Below, piece by piece: positions 7,043 through 14,348 of a stretch of DNA of 18,437 bases (within the stretch, counting starts at the first letter, position 1; each line of letters opens with the position of its first letter). Source of the DNA: Spartobacteria bacterium UBA6821. Lineage in GTDB: Bacteria > Verrucomicrobiota > Verrucomicrobiia > Chthoniobacterales > UBA6821. Where the stretch lies: positions 1 to 18,437 of the forward strand of contig DKEN01000088.1 in assembly GCA_002452515.1 (NCBI GenBank), read 5' to 3'. Both the position numbers and the translations under genes were made by a program. The notes beneath the pieces are model-generated. The model was not told where the DNA came from. It worked only from the letters and a program-made list of their open reading frames with translations, and searched no databases.

Positions 7043-7561
7043 GTGAACACCATCTTTGATGCCGAAATTCCAGCTCTGGGGGAGACAACGGCACTCCGCC
7101 GCATAGGGATTGCCGCCGACCATGGTGGATTTGAGCTGAAGCTGTACCTGACAGGAAAGTTGCGAGAAAGCGGTTATGAGGTGGTGGAATTTGGTGACCA
7201 GAAATTGGACCTGGACGATGATTATCCCGACTTTGTCCTGCCGCTTTCCGAGGCGGTGGCATGTGGAGACTTGGAACGCGGTGTCGCGATCTGTGGGAGC
7301 GGTGTCGGGGCATCGGTTGCGGCAAATAAAGTGCCGGGCGTACGCGCCTGCTTGATCCATGAAGGTTTCTCCGCCCACCAGGGCGTTGAGGATGACGATC
7401 TGAACGTGATCTGCGTGGGTGGCCTTGTGGTGGGGCATGCGCTGGCATGGGAACTTGTAAAAATATTCCTCGACGCAAAATTCAGCGGTGCTGAACGTCA
7501 TTGCCGCCGCCTTCAAAAAGTTGCCGTTCTGGAATCGGCCCAGACGTTGCGGACTCAGTGA
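7043..7561 (+). CDS. rpiB: RpiB/LacAB-family sugar-phosphate isomerase, variant active site
   Basis: The 172-residue protein starts at a GTG directly after the slipin stop, with about 20 residues ahead of the usual family start (RRIGIAADHGGFELK). The family interconverts ribose 5-phosphate and ribulose 5-phosphate or related aldose/ketose phosphates. Retained landmarks are Asp26-His27, the catalytic Cys84 in AICGSGVGAS, the anion hole GVRA at 99-102, and a phosphate-binding Arg region GAERHCRR at about 149-156. The segment that in E. coli RpiB reads SRQHNDTN, containing the ring-opening His99, is instead GVEDDDLN, with Asp117 in the histidine's place and a His (112) five residues earlier. That points to a subclass whose preferred sugar phosphate may differ. 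Its stop overlaps the next start by four bases, which indicates translational coupling with the glucan phosphorylase. Confidence 0.85.
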   Translation: MNTIFDAEIPALGETTALRRIGIAADHGGFELKLYLTGKLRESGYEVVEFGDQKLDLDDDYPDFVLPLSEAVACGDLERGVAICGSGVGASVAANKVPGVRACLIHEGFSAHQGVEDDDLNVICVGGLVVGHALAWELVKIFLDAKFSGAERHCRRLQKVAVLESAQTLRTQ

Positions 7562-10074
7562 AAAACCTTCCTCACATGGAAATCGAAGGCTTGGACTTGT
7601 TGAAGGATCTTGCTCTGGATCTCCATTGGTCTTGGAATCATCGCACCGATGAAGTGTGGCGATCCCTCGATTCCTCCTTGTGGGAATTTACCCGGAACCC
7701 GTGGGTTGTTCTGCAAACCGTCTCTCGAGAAAGAATCAGGCATCTCTTGGGAGATCCTATTTTCCGCAAAAAAATCGACGAACTTACTGAGCTGAGCAAG
7801 CAGGCGGACCAAGCCCCGGCATGGTTCCAGCAGAAACATCCGAAGGCAGTTTTAGGATGTGTTGCGTATTTCAGCATGGAATTCATGCTCAGTGAAGCGT
7901 TGCCGATTTATTCGGGAGGTCTGGGGAATGTGGCCGGCGATCAACTCAAGGCTGCGAGTGATCTAGGTGTGCCGGTCGTCGGCGTTGGGTTACTTTACCA
8001 ACAGGGCTATTTCCGCCAGGTGATTGACGAGGACGGCGCACAACAAGCCCTTTATCCATACAACGACCCCGGACAATTGCCAATCACACCGTTGCGCAAA
8101 CCGGATGGCGAGTGGTTGCGGCTAGAAATTAAGTTGCCGGACTATACGGTCTGGCTGCGCGCCTGGCAGGTGCAAGTGGGGCGTGTGAAACTTTATCTCC
8201 TAGACAGCAATGACGCAGCTAACTTTCCGGCCCATCGGGGTATCACCAGCGAACTCTACGGAGGTGGTCCGGAGCTGCGCCTCAAGCAGGAAATGTTGCT
8301 CGGAATCGGTGGTTGGCGTCTGCTCGGTGAAATCGGCATCAAGCCGGATGTCTGTCATTTGAATGAAGGTCACGCGGCATTCGCCGTGCTGGAGCGGGCC
8401 CGTTGTCTCATGCAGGAACGGGCGCTACCCTTTGAAGTGGCGTTGGCCGCCACACGGGCTGGAAATCTTTTTACCACGCACACGGCTGTGGCAGCAGGCT
8501 TTGATCGCTTCTCCCCAGAGCTTCTAGAACAATACCTCGGAGTTTATGCCACGGAGAAACTAGGCATCAGCCTCCGCGACTTTCTGGCCCTGGGACGGCA
8601 GAATCCGAATGATCCCTCCGAGAGTTTTAATATGGCCTATTTGGCGATTCGCGGTAGCGGCGCTGTCAACGGGGTAAGCCGTCTGCATGGGCAGGTAAGC
8701 CGTCATCTCTTCGAACCGCTCTTTCCCGGATGGCCGGAGGTCGAGGTGCCTGTGGGGCATGTGACCAATGGGGTGCACATGCCGACTTGGGACTCTGCGG
8801 CCTCTGACAAACTCTGGACCGAGGCCTGTGGCAAGAACCGCTGGCTGGGGATGACGGAAACCTTGGAGAAGGGCATTCACAGTCTCTCTGATGACACCCT
8901 TTGGAAATTTCGGCTCAGTACGAGCAAATCTCTTGTTGACTATGCTCGTAAGAGATTGGCTCACCACTATGCCGCAGGGAAGGCGTCGGCCGCGATCATT
9001 GAGGAGGCAAAGCATCTGTTTAATCCTGACGTGCTCATCCTCGGTTTTGCGAGGCGATTCGCCACTTACAAGCGACCGGATCTGCTGTTACACGACCCCG
9101 AAAGATTGCTACGACTCTTAAGCAATCCGCAGCGACCTGTGCAACTCATCATTGCCGGCAAGGCTCATCCGGCGGATCTTGCGGGGCAGGCTCTGATCCA
9201 GAAGTGGGTTCAATTTATTCGCCGTCCGGATGTCCGCCCTCATGCCATCTTCCTCAGTGACTACGACATGCAATTAACCGAGCGGCTTGTCCAGGGTGTG
9301 GACCTTTGGCTCAACACGCCACGGCGACCATGGGAAGCCTGTGGAACAAGCGGTATGAAGGTCCTGGTCAACGGTGGCCTCAATCTCTCCGAATTGGATG
9401 GATGGTGGGCCGAAGCGTTTGTCCCGGATCTAGGCTGGGCGATGGGTGATGGCAAGGAGCACGGCACTGATTTCGCATGGGACGCGACCGAGGCTGAGGC
9501 ATTATACGACGTCCTCGAAAACGAGGTCATCCCTGAATTCTATACTCGTAACGAGCGGGGAATTCCAACCGCCTGGGTGGCCCGAATTCGAGAAAGCATG
9601 GCGCGTCTGACCCCACGCTTCTCGGCAGACCGCACGGTGAGGGAATATACTGAACTTCACTATCTCCCTGCGGCCACTACCTACCATTCCCGAGTTGCCT
9701 CTGAGGGCGTAAACACAGGGGTGGGTGATTGGCGGCAGGGCCTGGACCAGAAATGGGCGTCCAGTCTGCACTTCGGCGAAATAAAGGTGGAGACCCTCGA
9801 CGGGCAGCATCATTTCGAAGTGCTGGTATATCTCGATGATATCGATCCGAATACCGTACGAGTGGAGCTCTATGCCGATGGTGTGATGGGCGGTACTCAC
9901 TTTTGCCAGGAGATGAAAAACCTTTGCAGCCACACGGACATGACTGACTGGTTTAGTTATGGCGCTGTCGTATCCGCAGCACGTTCAGCTTCAGACTATA
10001 CGGCCCGGCTGATTCCTCATCGCAACGGTGTGGCTGTCCCTCTGGAAGATGCTCGAATCCTATGGCAGCGATAG
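7558..10074 (+). CDS. glgP: Alpha-glucan (glycogen) phosphorylase, short type
   Basis: Phosphorolyses alpha-1,4-glucan to glucose 1-phosphate. The GTG at 7558 is chosen because it forms a GTGA overlap with the rpiB stop, giving 838 residues; an in-frame TTG at 7501 would add 19. The N-terminal ~115 residues contain the LALDLHWSWN...LW pattern of the DUF3417 domain found in the bacterial/archaeal phosphorylase group. Catalytic-core landmarks are LPIYSGGLGNVAGD (116-128), HLNEGHAAF (267-275), HTAVAAGFDRF (308-318), HVTNGVHMPTW (401-411), RRFATYKRPDLL (499-510), IIAGKAHP (531-538) and the pyridoxal-phosphate loop ACGTSGMK with Lys601. The last ~115 residues form a beta-rich tail. All key residues are present. 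Glucose 1-phosphate from this enzyme would feed the pentose-phosphate enzymes encoded nearby (RpiB, transaldolase). Confidence 0.95.
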   Translation: MKNLPHMEIEGLDLLKDLALDLHWSWNHRTDEVWRSLDSSLWEFTRNPWVVLQTVSRERIRHLLGDPIFRKKIDELTELSKQADQAPAWFQQKHPKAVLGCVAYFSMEFMLSEALPIYSGGLGNVAGDQLKAASDLGVPVVGVGLLYQQGYFRQVIDEDGAQQALYPYNDPGQLPITPLRKPDGEWLRLEIKLPDYTVWLRAWQVQVGRVKLYLLDSNDAANFPAHRGITSELYGGGPELRLKQEMLLGIGGWRLLGEIGIKPDVCHLNEGHAAFAVLERARCLMQERALPFEVALAATRAGNLFTTHTAVAAGFDRFSPELLEQYLGVYATEKLGISLRDFLALGRQNPNDPSESFNMAYLAIRGSGAVNGVSRLHGQVSRHLFEPLFPGWPEVEVPVGHVTNGVHMPTWDSAASDKLWTEACGKNRWLGMTETLEKGIHSLSDDTLWKFRLSTSKSLVDYARKRLAHHYAAGKASAAIIEEAKHLFNPDVLILGFARRFATYKRPDLLLHDPERLLRLLSNPQRPVQLIIAGKAHPADLAGQALIQKWVQFIRRPDVRPHAIFLSDYDMQLTERLVQGVDLWLNTPRRPWEACGTSGMKVLVNGGLNLSELDGWWAEAFVPDLGWAMGDGKEHGTDFAWDATEAEALYDVLENEVIPEFYTRNERGIPTAWVARIRESMARLTPRFSADRTVREYTELHYLPAATTYHSRVASEGVNTGVGDWRQGLDQKWASSLHFGEIKVETLDGQHHFEVLVYLDDIDPNTVRVELYADGVMGGTHFCQEMKNLCSHTDMTDWFSYGAVVSAARSASDYTARLIPHRNGVAVPLEDARILWQR

Positions 10075-10133
10075 TTAAGCCGTCCGAACGCGGGTTGAAC
10101 GATTATCAATCGCACGTCTCGGAGAGTACTGAG

Positions 10134-10427
10134 ATCGGATGATTTGGACCGCGAGGAGTATCGCCCCATTGGTTTGATCCTAAGGAGAAGCAGAGGAAGC
10201 TTTGTCTGATGTTCAATGCGGGTGAGAGTGCCGTTGATTTTCAACTGCCCCACATGCTGACGACATCTCAATGGTATCTGGTGGCCGATACTTCTCGCGA
10301 GTCGCCGTTTGATCTATGCGCTCCAAGTGAGGAATCTCTTTACGAAGACCGGGATGATTACCACCTGCACCCACGATCGAGTGTTATCCTTAAGGCTCAA
10401 TGCAAGACGGCGAAGAAAACGCTCTGA
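10134..10427 (+). pseudogene. glgX: Remnant of glycogen debranching enzyme C-terminus
   Basis: About 97 codons just after glgP match the C-terminal beta-domain of GlgX/isoamylase-type debranching enzymes. FGPRGVSPHWFDP corresponds to the WFGPDGxxPxW element, LCLMFNAGESAVDFQLP to the 'lFNA...vdFqLP' strands, WYLVADTSRESPFDL to the 'W..v.DTs...p.D' element, and YHLHPRSSVIL to the terminal 'y.l..rSvvvL' strand. The codon expected to be the Trp before FGP is TGA (10140-10142). Upstream, the frame (KPSERGLNDYQSHVSESTEIG) no longer resembles the enzyme, and the catalytic barrel is missing. An internal ATG at 10209 could in theory yield 72 residues, but that is only half a domain. Loss of the debranching gene by deletion, leaving the tail beside its phosphorylase partner, is the simplest reading. 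Confidence 0.7.
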
Positions 10428-10526
10428 AATATTCTTGAGTTCAGCAACTCGGATCGAACATTCAAAGTCAACTTTCATCAACAGCTGCCCACCGGATTTA
10501 GGGAAGCGCTAAACGAGTCCCCCTTC

Positions 10527-10760
10527 TTAGTCACCATCATGGGAGGTGCTCAGCGGTTTCTTTGGGCAATTTTCAGCGAGTAATTCCAGGGCCAAGGGAA
10601 CCGTTGTCACGGCTCCAACAAGTGCAAGGGTCCATCCGAGGAGGCGACGGTCTTTTTTATCCATGCTGTCAGTAAGCAATAGGGCTATACCACCTCCTAA
10701 CAAGACCCTTGTGCCGACGATAAGAATGAGTTCGGGGAGGTTCGCCGTAATTTTTTTCAT
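10527..10760 (-). CDS. Small two-helix membrane protein, conserved hypothetical
   Basis: The 77-residue protein has two hydrophobic helices (about 9-29, LILIVGTRVLLGGGIALLL, and 41-60, GWTLALVGAVTTVPLALELL) joined by a charged turn DSMDKKDRRLL and followed by a polar tail. The short charged hairpin predicts a cytosolic turn with both ends outside, or the reverse. I recognise the layout as a small conserved membrane protein seen in other bacteria near stress genes, but know no function. It is the last gene of the minus-strand array, 57 bases after the DUF5069 gene, and faces the glgX remnant tail to tail. There is no Shine-Dalgarno before its ATG. Confidence 0.65.
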   Translation of the reverse strand: MKKITANLPELILIVGTRVLLGGGIALLLTDSMDKKDRRLLGWTLALVGAVTTVPLALELLAENCPKKPLSTSHDGD

Positions 10761-10817
10761 ATTTTAGTGCTTATGAAAGTTTGGAATGATGTGATTTGAA
10801 GTTAGATAATGTCGAAA

Positions 10818-11267
10818 CTAATGAACAGCCTGCACAGCAAAGCTCTGCCGATCATCTTCTTCGAGCATATCGCACAGCGTGGCCTTTTCCGGATTGAGTC
10901 CGAGGGATTTGCATTCTCCACAAAACCACTCCTTTTTCTCCGGATTTGTATAAGGACTGGAACTCTCAAAGCCAGAACTCCATTCCGTGACTTCTTCCGC
11001 GGTTTTTGGAACGCCATGCGCATTCAGCCACTGAACGATTTCGTCATCGCTATTCCCTTCCGTAAGTAGTTTTCGGATTTCATTACCCGTAACGGCCTTG
11101 AACGAAAAGAGGACATTATCCAACGGACAATCGAAGTGATAGTCGCCCACGGAGCCTGCGAGATTTGCGCGTCCCTTGTCCAGGCAGCGAGCGAGAATCG
11201 AATAGCCCCCAAGGCGGGTACTAGGACTCCGGGGAGCATGTTTTGTGAGATCGTTTTTAGTGTTCAT
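10818..11267 (-). CDS. DUF5069 family protein
   Basis: The 149-residue protein, counted from the ATG at 11267, has the DUF5069 layout: APRSPSTRLGGYSILARCLDKGRANLAG at about 11-38, then YHFDCPLDNVLFSF (43-56), then GNSDDEIVQWLNAHG (71-85) and a Trp/Pro-rich segment (EVTEWSSGFES). The C-terminal part adds a CGEC-containing stretch (WFCGECKSLGLNPE, about 114-127). No enzymatic function is established for the family, which occurs in small cytosolic proteins of several Gram-negative phyla. An upstream ATG at 11330 would add 21 residues and overlap the preceding stop by eight bases. The later start is preferred because the family domain begins soon after it and the added stretch is not domain-like. 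It follows the alcohol dehydrogenase gene by 55 bases on the same strand. Confidence 0.75.
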   Translation of the reverse strand: MNTKNDLTKHAPRSPSTRLGGYSILARCLDKGRANLAGSVGDYHFDCPLDNVLFSFKAVTGNEIRKLLTEGNSDDEIVQWLNAHGVPKTAEEVTEWSSGFESSSPYTNPEKKEWFCGECKSLGLNPEKATLCDMLEEDDRQSFAVQAVH

Positions 11268-11322
11268 GGTGTGTTTAATTTTAGTTTGGAGGTGAGGTGA
11301 ATGTATTGATAAAAACGCTGAT

Positions 11323-12384
11323 TTATTCATTGCTGACTGCTTCTTTCAGTGAGGCCATATCGATGACAAAACGATATCTTACATCATCATTGACCACGCG
11401 GTCGTAGGCTTCATTGATCTTCTGTATGGGTATAAGCTCGATATCGGCGGTAATCTGATGTTCTCCGCAAAAATCCAGCATCTCCTGAGTCTCTTTGATC
11501 CCCCCAATGAGAGAGCCTGTGAAGGCATGCCGTCCATAGACAAGATTGCCCACTTGGATCGGAATGGGTGTTTCGGGTAAGCCAACCTGGGTGAGGGTGC
11601 CATCGAGCTTGAGTAGGACGAGATAAGCATTGATATCGTGTTCGGCTGCCACGGCATCGAGGATGAAATGAAAGCTATTGAGATGGTTGCGCATCTCCTC
11701 GGGATTATTGGAATTCACCACCTCATCGGCCCCGACTCGGATTGCATCCCCCACTTTGGCGAGCGTGTGGGTGAAGACGACAACATGAGCTCCCATCGCC
11801 TTGGCGAGCTTCACCCCCATGTGGCCAAGTCCGCCGAGCCCCACGATACCAACTTTCTGTCCTTTGCTTACGTTGTGGTGCCGCAGCGGCGAATAAGTTG
11901 TGATGCCGGCGCAGAGAAGTGGAGCAGTTGCCGCAAGCGGTAGGTTTTTGGGAATATGCAACACGAAGGCTTCATCGACGACGATGCGGTCGGAATAACC
12001 TCCGAAGGTGCTTCCACCCATCGCCTTGTCAGGTGAGTTAAAGGTAAAAGTGGCCTCCTGTTCGCAGAACTGCTCGAGATCTTTTTTACAGCATTCACAA
12101 ATGCGGCAGGAATCCACCATGCAGCCCACTCCGGCAATATCGCCTTCTTTGAACTTGGAGACACGACTGCCGACCTTTGTGATGCGACCAATGATTTCAT
12201 GGCCAGGAACGCAGGGATAGTTCGTACCCTGCCATTCATTACGCACTGTATGGATGTCCGAATGGCAGACGCCGCAATAGAGAATCTCTATATCGACATC
12301 GTGTTCACCAAGATTACGGCGTTGCAGGCTGAATGGCGCAAGTGGTGTCGTGGCACTCTGGACGGCGTAGGATTTGGTTTGCAT
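11323..12384 (-). CDS. Zinc-dependent NAD(P) alcohol dehydrogenase / aldehyde reductase
   Basis: The 353-residue medium-chain dehydrogenase belongs to the cinnamyl-alcohol/YahK group. The catalytic zinc site is Cys40-His41 (GVCHSD), His62-Glu63 (GHEIIG) and Cys158 (LLCAGITTYSPL). The structural zinc site is Cys93, Cys96, Cys99 and Cys107. The Rossmann turn VGLGGLGHMG is at 181-190. Relatives such as E. coli YahK are NADPH-dependent aldehyde reductases with broad substrates. The residues after the second strand (FTHTLAKVGDA) lack an acidic residue, fitting NADPH preference. In this array it may detoxify aldehydes made under stress or regenerate NADP. It follows the DUF6582-like gene by 53 bases. 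Confidence 0.92.
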   Translation of the reverse strand: MQTKSYAVQSATTPLAPFSLQRRNLGEHDVDIEILYCGVCHSDIHTVRNEWQGTNYPCVPGHEIIGRITKVGSRVSKFKEGDIAGVGCMVDSCRICECCKKDLEQFCEQEATFTFNSPDKAMGGSTFGGYSDRIVVDEAFVLHIPKNLPLAATAPLLCAGITTYSPLRHHNVSKGQKVGIVGLGGLGHMGVKLAKAMGAHVVVFTHTLAKVGDAIRVGADEVVNSNNPEEMRNHLNSFHFILDAVAAEHDINAYLVLLKLDGTLTQVGLPETPIPIQVGNLVYGRHAFTGSLIGGIKETQEMLDFCGEHQITADIELIPIQKINEAYDRVVNDDVRYRFVIDMASLKEAVSNE

Positions 12385-12437
12385 GGAATCTGTCTTGGGA
12401 AGAATGAAAAGAGATGAGTTTTAGGATGTGATTACCT

Positions 12438-12779
12438 TTACTCGAGATGAGCCGGCGTTTTAGGCCGTTGAGATCCGAATTCATGCCAGTCGGATTCTTT
12501 CATCTTAATAGCAAAATGGTGCGCAGCCTGTTGAATGTTGGAAAATGCCTGATCCCGTTCGGAATCAGTAACACCCTCAACCTGATTGAACCTCGCCATG
12601 GCATCACGAACATGCGCTGCATCTGTCATTGGTTCTTTCCGTGTGCGGGGAAATGCAAAGGCAGTTTTTGGCAGCGAATCCTTGTCAACTTTGGAAAGTC
12701 TGCCGTGTGGTGCTGGGCTATACGGAGCCCATGTTCGATTAGTAACTCCTGAAACTCTGATTTCTTTTTTGATATACAA
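12438..12779 (-). CDS. DUF6582-like small protein, start uncertain
   Basis: The 113-residue frame has a conserved-looking core starting SLPKTAFAFPRTRKEPMTDAAHVRDAMARFNQVEGVTDSERDQAF and running through a predicted helix to KESDWHEFG. I recognise this as the DUF6582-type pattern (FAFP...P(I/L/M)xDAxHxRxAxARF), with no established function. The start is a problem. The only in-frame start codon ahead of the core is a TTG at 12779, and the ~28 residues it adds (MYIKKEIRVSGVTNRTW...) do not look family-like. The first in-frame ATG is residue 51, inside the conserved core. The gene lies 45 bases after transaldolase, with the GGGTT/ACCC motif between them. Confidence 0.55.
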   Translation of the reverse strand: MYIKKEIRVSGVTNRTWAPYSPAPHGRLSKVDKDSLPKTAFAFPRTRKEPMTDAAHVRDAMARFNQVEGVTDSERDQAFSNIQQAAHHFAIKMKESDWHEFGSQRPKTPAHLE

Positions 12780-12804
12780 ATCATGCCTGAGAAATCGCCA
12801 CTCA

Positions 12805-12821
12805 TCTATGGGGTCTAACCC
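12805..12821 (-). promoter_or_regulatory. Regulatory motif copy D: GGGTT-N2-ACCCCATAGA
   Basis: This copy lies in the 45-base gap between transaldolase and the DUF6582-like gene and reads toward the latter, ending 25 bases before its TTG. Its downstream flank (AGTGGCGATTTCT after two to three bases) matches that of copy B (AGTGGGGATTCCT) at 11 of 13 positions with equal spacing, so B and D may share an origin. Confidence 0.55.
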
Positions 12822-12824
12822 TGC

Positions 12825-13910
12825 TTAAGCTGCTTTCTTGAGCGCTTCACCCTTGGAGGCAATTACCGTCATCAGCTCGTTCCAGGACTTCGTAAATGAT
12901 TTTGCGCCCTCTTCCTGAAGCTGATCGGCCAGACCCTCCACGTCCACCCCGGCCTCGGCGAACTGCGCCAAAACCTTTTCGTCATCACTGCCGTCCGCCG
13001 GCATGATCGGGCCGAGTTCTCCGTGATCGGCGAAGGCCTTCAACGTTCCCTCGGGCATTGTATTCACGGTGAATGGGGTGGCCAATGCCTGGATATAGAG
13101 CGTGTCAGAAGCTTCGGGATCCTTGGTTCCGGTACTGGCCCAGAGCAGTCGTTGACTTCGGGCCCCTGCGTTAAGCGTGCGCTGTGACGAGTGACTGCAC
13201 AGCGAATCGAGGTAGGCCTTATAGATCTGACCGGATACCGCAATCCCAAGCCGATTCTTTAATGTATTCGGAACTTTTCCGGCCACCGCAACATCCCAAC
13301 GGCTGATGAACATGGAGGCCACGGAACCGACTTCGGGGTTCAGGCCTGCTGCAATGCGTCGTTCGATACCCCGCTGGTAGGCGCTGGCTGCGGCCGTATA
13401 CTGTCCGTGGGAAAACAGCAGCGTTACGTTGATGGGAATGCCCGCAAAAATCGATTCTTCAATAGCTGGTAACCCTTCTTTGGTGCCTGGAATCTTGATA
13501 AATAGATTGGGTCGTGACGCCCGTTCGGAAAGTTCCCTGGCGGCTTTGATGGTGCCTGGTGTGTCATAGGCCAGCAGCGGGGAAACTTCCAGCGAGACCC
13601 ATCCGTCCACACCGTTAGTACGGTCGTAAACAGGACGGAAGAGGTCGGCGGCCCGGGTAAGATCGTCCAGAGCTAGTTCGAAAAAGAGGATCTCGCCCGT
13701 CCTCCCCTTTGCCAGTTCCTCGCGGATCGCATCATCGTAAGCGGCACTATTTTTTATGGCATGATCAAAGATGGTCGGGTTCGAGGTTAGACCCGTCACC
13801 GAAAGTTCTTCGATGTACTGTTTGAGCGTGCCGCTGTTGAGCAAATCACGCGTGATGTTATCCAGCCAGAGGCTCTGACCGAGGTTGTGCAGTTGTTGCG
13901 TAGCTTTCAT
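12825..13910 (-). CDS. tal: Transaldolase
   Basis: The 361-residue class I aldolase-type enzyme transfers a dihydroxyacetone unit between sugar phosphates in the non-oxidative pentose-phosphate pathway. The length and the start SLWLDNITRDLL with LTSNPTIF at 41-48 match the longer transaldolase type seen in actinobacteria, cyanobacteria and tal-pgi fusions. SLEVSP at 106-111 contains the active-site region Glu108. NLFIKIPGT at 135-143 carries the Schiff-base Lys139. RLLWASTGTKDP and the C-terminal FTKSW element are also typical. It begins after two copies of the GGGTT/ACCC motif and heads a tandem run with the DUF6582-like, alcohol dehydrogenase, DUF5069 and small membrane genes. With RpiB and GlgP across the convergent point, it completes a glycogen-to-pentose-phosphate set. 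There is no Shine-Dalgarno before the ATG. Confidence 0.95.
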   Translation of the reverse strand: MKATQQLHNLGQSLWLDNITRDLLNSGTLKQYIEELSVTGLTSNPTIFDHAIKNSAAYDDAIREELAKGRTGEILFFELALDDLTRAADLFRPVYDRTNGVDGWVSLEVSPLLAYDTPGTIKAARELSERASRPNLFIKIPGTKEGLPAIEESIFAGIPINVTLLFSHGQYTAAASAYQRGIERRIAAGLNPEVGSVASMFISRWDVAVAGKVPNTLKNRLGIAVSGQIYKAYLDSLCSHSSQRTLNAGARSQRLLWASTGTKDPEASDTLYIQALATPFTVNTMPEGTLKAFADHGELGPIMPADGSDDEKVLAQFAEAGVDVEGLADQLQEEGAKSFTKSWNELMTVIASKGEALKKAA

Positions 13911-13976
13911 GATTTTTGGTTAGAGCTTAAGTTGAGGACCTGTCTTTGATTTCAGCTTTATGTCTCCGGTGGTGAT

Positions 13977-13998
13977 TCTATGGGGTATTGGGCAACCC
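13977..13998 (-). promoter_or_regulatory. Regulatory motif copy C: GGGTT-N7-ACCCCATAGA
   Basis: This copy ends 66 bases before the transaldolase ATG, on its strand. It has the longest spacer of the four copies (GCCCAAT). The arms GGGT and ACCC are complementary. Confidence 0.6.
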
Positions 13999-14169
13999 GA
14001 CACAGGAGGCGGAGCCACGAGAAACCTTGGGCCAGATTCCACTACGCTTGGACATTTTGTCGTGTCTCTGAACAACCTCTTTGATTTGTTTCACCTTGTT
14101 TTTGTATATCTTAAAAAAATCTCCTGAATCGTTTGATCTGTCAGAAAATGATGTAGGAATCCCCACTTG

Positions 14170-14188
14170 CCTATGGGGTATTGAACCC
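14170..14188 (-). promoter_or_regulatory. Regulatory motif copy B: GGGTT-N4-ACCCCATAGG
   Basis: This copy lies 171 bases upstream of copy C and about 260 bases before transaldolase, in the same orientation. It could be a second site of the same promoter region or serve the short GTG frame that begins four bases downstream. Confidence 0.55.
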
Positions 14189-14348
14189 AAAGGAACTGCC
14201 GGACGCTGACGTTGTCTTGAAAAAAGTGAGCCAGGGGCGGAGTAAAAATTTAAATTGATCCCATCAACCGACCCTCCCAATGAAGAACCTTTTGAGCCTC
14301 CACATCTCAGGAATCACGGAGCAAATCCCAAAATTGGCGATCGAACGT

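Larger units (their letters stand above)
13911..14348. promoter_or_regulatory. Intergenic region between H+-ATPase and transaldolase genes
   Basis: This gap of 438 bases holds two copies (B and C) of the GGGTT/ACCC motif, both pointing to transaldolase. Between them a minus-strand GTG frame (14166-13978, 62 residues, basic, with a helix-like stretch KIYKNKVKQIKEVVQRHDKM) is open, and its TAG stop is part of motif C. It has no ribosome site and no known relatives that I can name. The remaining ~150 bases before the ATPase stop show no gene. Confidence 0.5.

Noticed and set aside
6776..7516. Long minus-strand ORF (246 codons) opposite the slipin and rpiB genes
   Set aside because: Antisense shadow of two well-supported genes, with no recognisable protein family.
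7501..7557. TTG start extending GlgP by 19 residues
   Set aside because: Would overlap rpiB by 61 bases, and the added residues are unlike the family; the GTG at 7558 with a 4-base overlap is the normal coupled arrangement.
10437..10450. Small hairpin GAGTT-CAGC-AACTC after the glgX remnant as terminator
   Set aside because: Only five base pairs and no T-run; not convincing.
3557..10512. Near-identical 15-mers TAGCGCTTCCyTAAA at 3557-3571 (+) and 10497-10511 (-), each after a gene end
   Set aside because: One-mismatch 15-mer pairs are expected by chance several times in 18 kb; no T-tract or consistent structure, so not called as a repeat or terminator.
11268..11330. Upstream ATG for the DUF5069 protein
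   Set aside because: Overlaps the dehydrogenase stop and adds residues outside the family domain; kept as a minor alternative.
14100..14190. GGGTAT on the plus strand at copies B and C as SigB-type -10 elements
   Set aside because: No GTTT -35 at 12-15 bases and no plus-strand gene downstream; the sequence is better explained by the minus-strand motif.
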